Below, piece by piece: positions 5,365 through 6,095 of a DNA stretch of 6,095 bases (its first letter is position 1; each line of letters begins with the position of its first letter). The position numbers were made by a program, and so were the translations under genes. This DNA is from an uncultured Chitinophagaceae bacterium (lineage in GTDB: Bacteria > Bacteroidota > Bacteroidia > Chitinophagales > Chitinophagaceae), in contig CAMLEM010000113.1 of NCBI GenBank assembly GCA_946479005.1, forward strand, positions 1 through 6,095, written 5' to 3'. Under the pieces are notes generated by a model. That model saw only the letters and a program-made list of their open reading frames with translations, searched no databases and had not been told where the DNA came from.

Positions 5365-6095
5365 TTATCGTTTCTCCTCTTTTGAACTTCACCGTGGTTT
5401 TATCACCCTTCTTGAATTTTCCCAATGCCTGCATATAGCTTTCCATTGCGGTTACATCGTGATCGCCGATCCTGAGAATGACATCCCCGGCTTTCAAACC
5501 CGCTTTTTCAGCAGCTCTCCCGGGAGTAACACCATCGATCCGCATCCCTGTTCCGCTGTATGTGTAATCGGGCATCACCCCAAGCGAAACACTAAACCTT
5601 GCGGAGGTTGTCGTTTGCGCCTCCCTGGTTTTTGTGAAAGCAAGCTTCCCTTCATCATCTTTGTCAACGATCACCTGTCCGATATGCGATATGATCTTCA
5701 GCATACCATTGTAATTGATCAGGGGCTCATCATCAGAAGGCTTGTGGTAATCCGTGTGTAGCCCGGTAAAATAAAACAGCACCGGGATATCCTTCCGGTA
5801 AAAGGAGGTGTGATCGCTGGGACCAGTACCACTACTGTCTACTTTTACACTCAGGCTGGAAGCAAAACTTTCCGCAGTGATCCCGTTCCATCCCGGTGAA
5901 GTGCCAATTCCCCCGATCGTCACCCTTGTGCTGTCATTGGCTCTTCCCACCATATCCATATTGATCATATAATTCACTGAACGGATATCAATGGTTGGGT
6001 TATCAACGAAGTATTTGGAACCATAGAGCCCAAGTTCTTCACCTGAAAAAGCGATGAACAGGTAGTTATTGTTCTTCGCGGGAGCACTCTTCAGT
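5342..6095 (-). CDS. M28-family zinc aminopeptidase with C-terminal PDZ domain, N-terminus beyond the window
   Basis: The frame is open to the right edge and gives 250 visible residues; the GTG near 5977 is internal. M28 enzymes are two-zinc exopeptidases, usually exported in Bacteroidota, though any signal peptide here lies outside the window. Visible residues 11-24 read YLFIAFSGEELGLY, with the catalytic Glu and the adjacent zinc-ligand Glu at 19-20. Asp47 in INMDMVGR is a further zinc ligand, and His117 in HTDYHKPSDD is the C-terminal zinc-ligand histidine. The first zinc-ligand His and the bridging Asp would be upstream, not visible. Residues about 169-250 form a PDZ domain with VTPGRAAEKAGLKAGDVILRIG, a module commonly fused to M28 peptidases in this phylum and probably involved in binding substrate C-termini. 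The gene is convergent with the CtlX-like gene and overlaps it by 4 bp. Confidence 0.93.
   Translation of the reverse strand, partial: LKSAPAKNNNYLFIAFSGEELGLYGSKYFVDNPTIDIRSVNYMINMDMVGRANDSTRVTIGGIGTSPGWNGITAESFASSLSVKVDSSGTGPSDHTSFYRKDIPVLFYFTGLHTDYHKPSDDEPLINYNGMLKIISHIGQVIVDKDDEGKLAFTKTREAQTTTSARFSVSLGVMPDYTYSGTGMRIDGVTPGRAAEKAGLKAGDVILRIGDHDVTAMESYMQALGKFKKGDKTTVKFKRGETIMEAPVEF

Noticed and set aside
5459..5761. 100-codon + strand frame opposite the peptidase gene
   Set aside because: The - strand encodes conserved M28 and PDZ motifs over the same bases; the + frame has no recognisable features.

Overview
This window is most likely chromosomal DNA from a member of the Bacteroidota, probably Chitinophagales/Chitinophagaceae-like. 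The indications are a short protein that fits the Bacteroidota 'IPExxxVDY' family, a secreted protein with a C-terminal domain I associate with that group, start codons that all lack a recognisable Shine-Dalgarno sequence, and protein-level resemblance of the other genes to that lineage. This assignment comes from recognition, not from a search.

Left part (1-3600, + strand): a tight selenium block. The 3' part of selU/mnmH (tRNA 2-selenouridine synthase; its start lies before the window) overlaps by 53 nt a 545-codon gene for a secreted protein of unknown function. Selenophosphate synthase selD (cysteine form) follows 25 nt later. SelD makes selenophosphate and SelU uses it to put selenium on U34 of certain tRNAs, so the two outer genes form a complete donor-acceptor pair. 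The exported protein between them has no obvious link to selenium.

Middle part (3601-5345, + strand): a small IPExxxVDY-like protein (3648-4088), a 79-nt spacer, a short pterin-4a-carbinolamine dehydratase (4168-4401), then a CtlX-like guanidino-group-modifying hydrolase (4428-5345). An imperfect stem-loop covers the end of the IPExxxVDY-like gene, and the rest of the spacer carries a 13-bp direct repeat whose copies start 21 bp apart. The spacer therefore looks like a transcription-unit boundary.

Right part (5342-6095, - strand): the C-terminal 250 residues of an M28-family zinc aminopeptidase with a terminal PDZ domain, running off the right edge. It converges on the CtlX-like gene so closely that the two stop codons overlap, and a stem-loop with a fairly T-rich downstream flank sits across both stops.

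I saw no rRNA, tRNA, CRISPR array, insertion sequence or phage gene. No clearly new multi-gene system is visible. The most noteworthy items are the secreted protein inside the selU-selD pair, the repeat-bearing spacer before the dehydratase gene, and the structured convergent junction.
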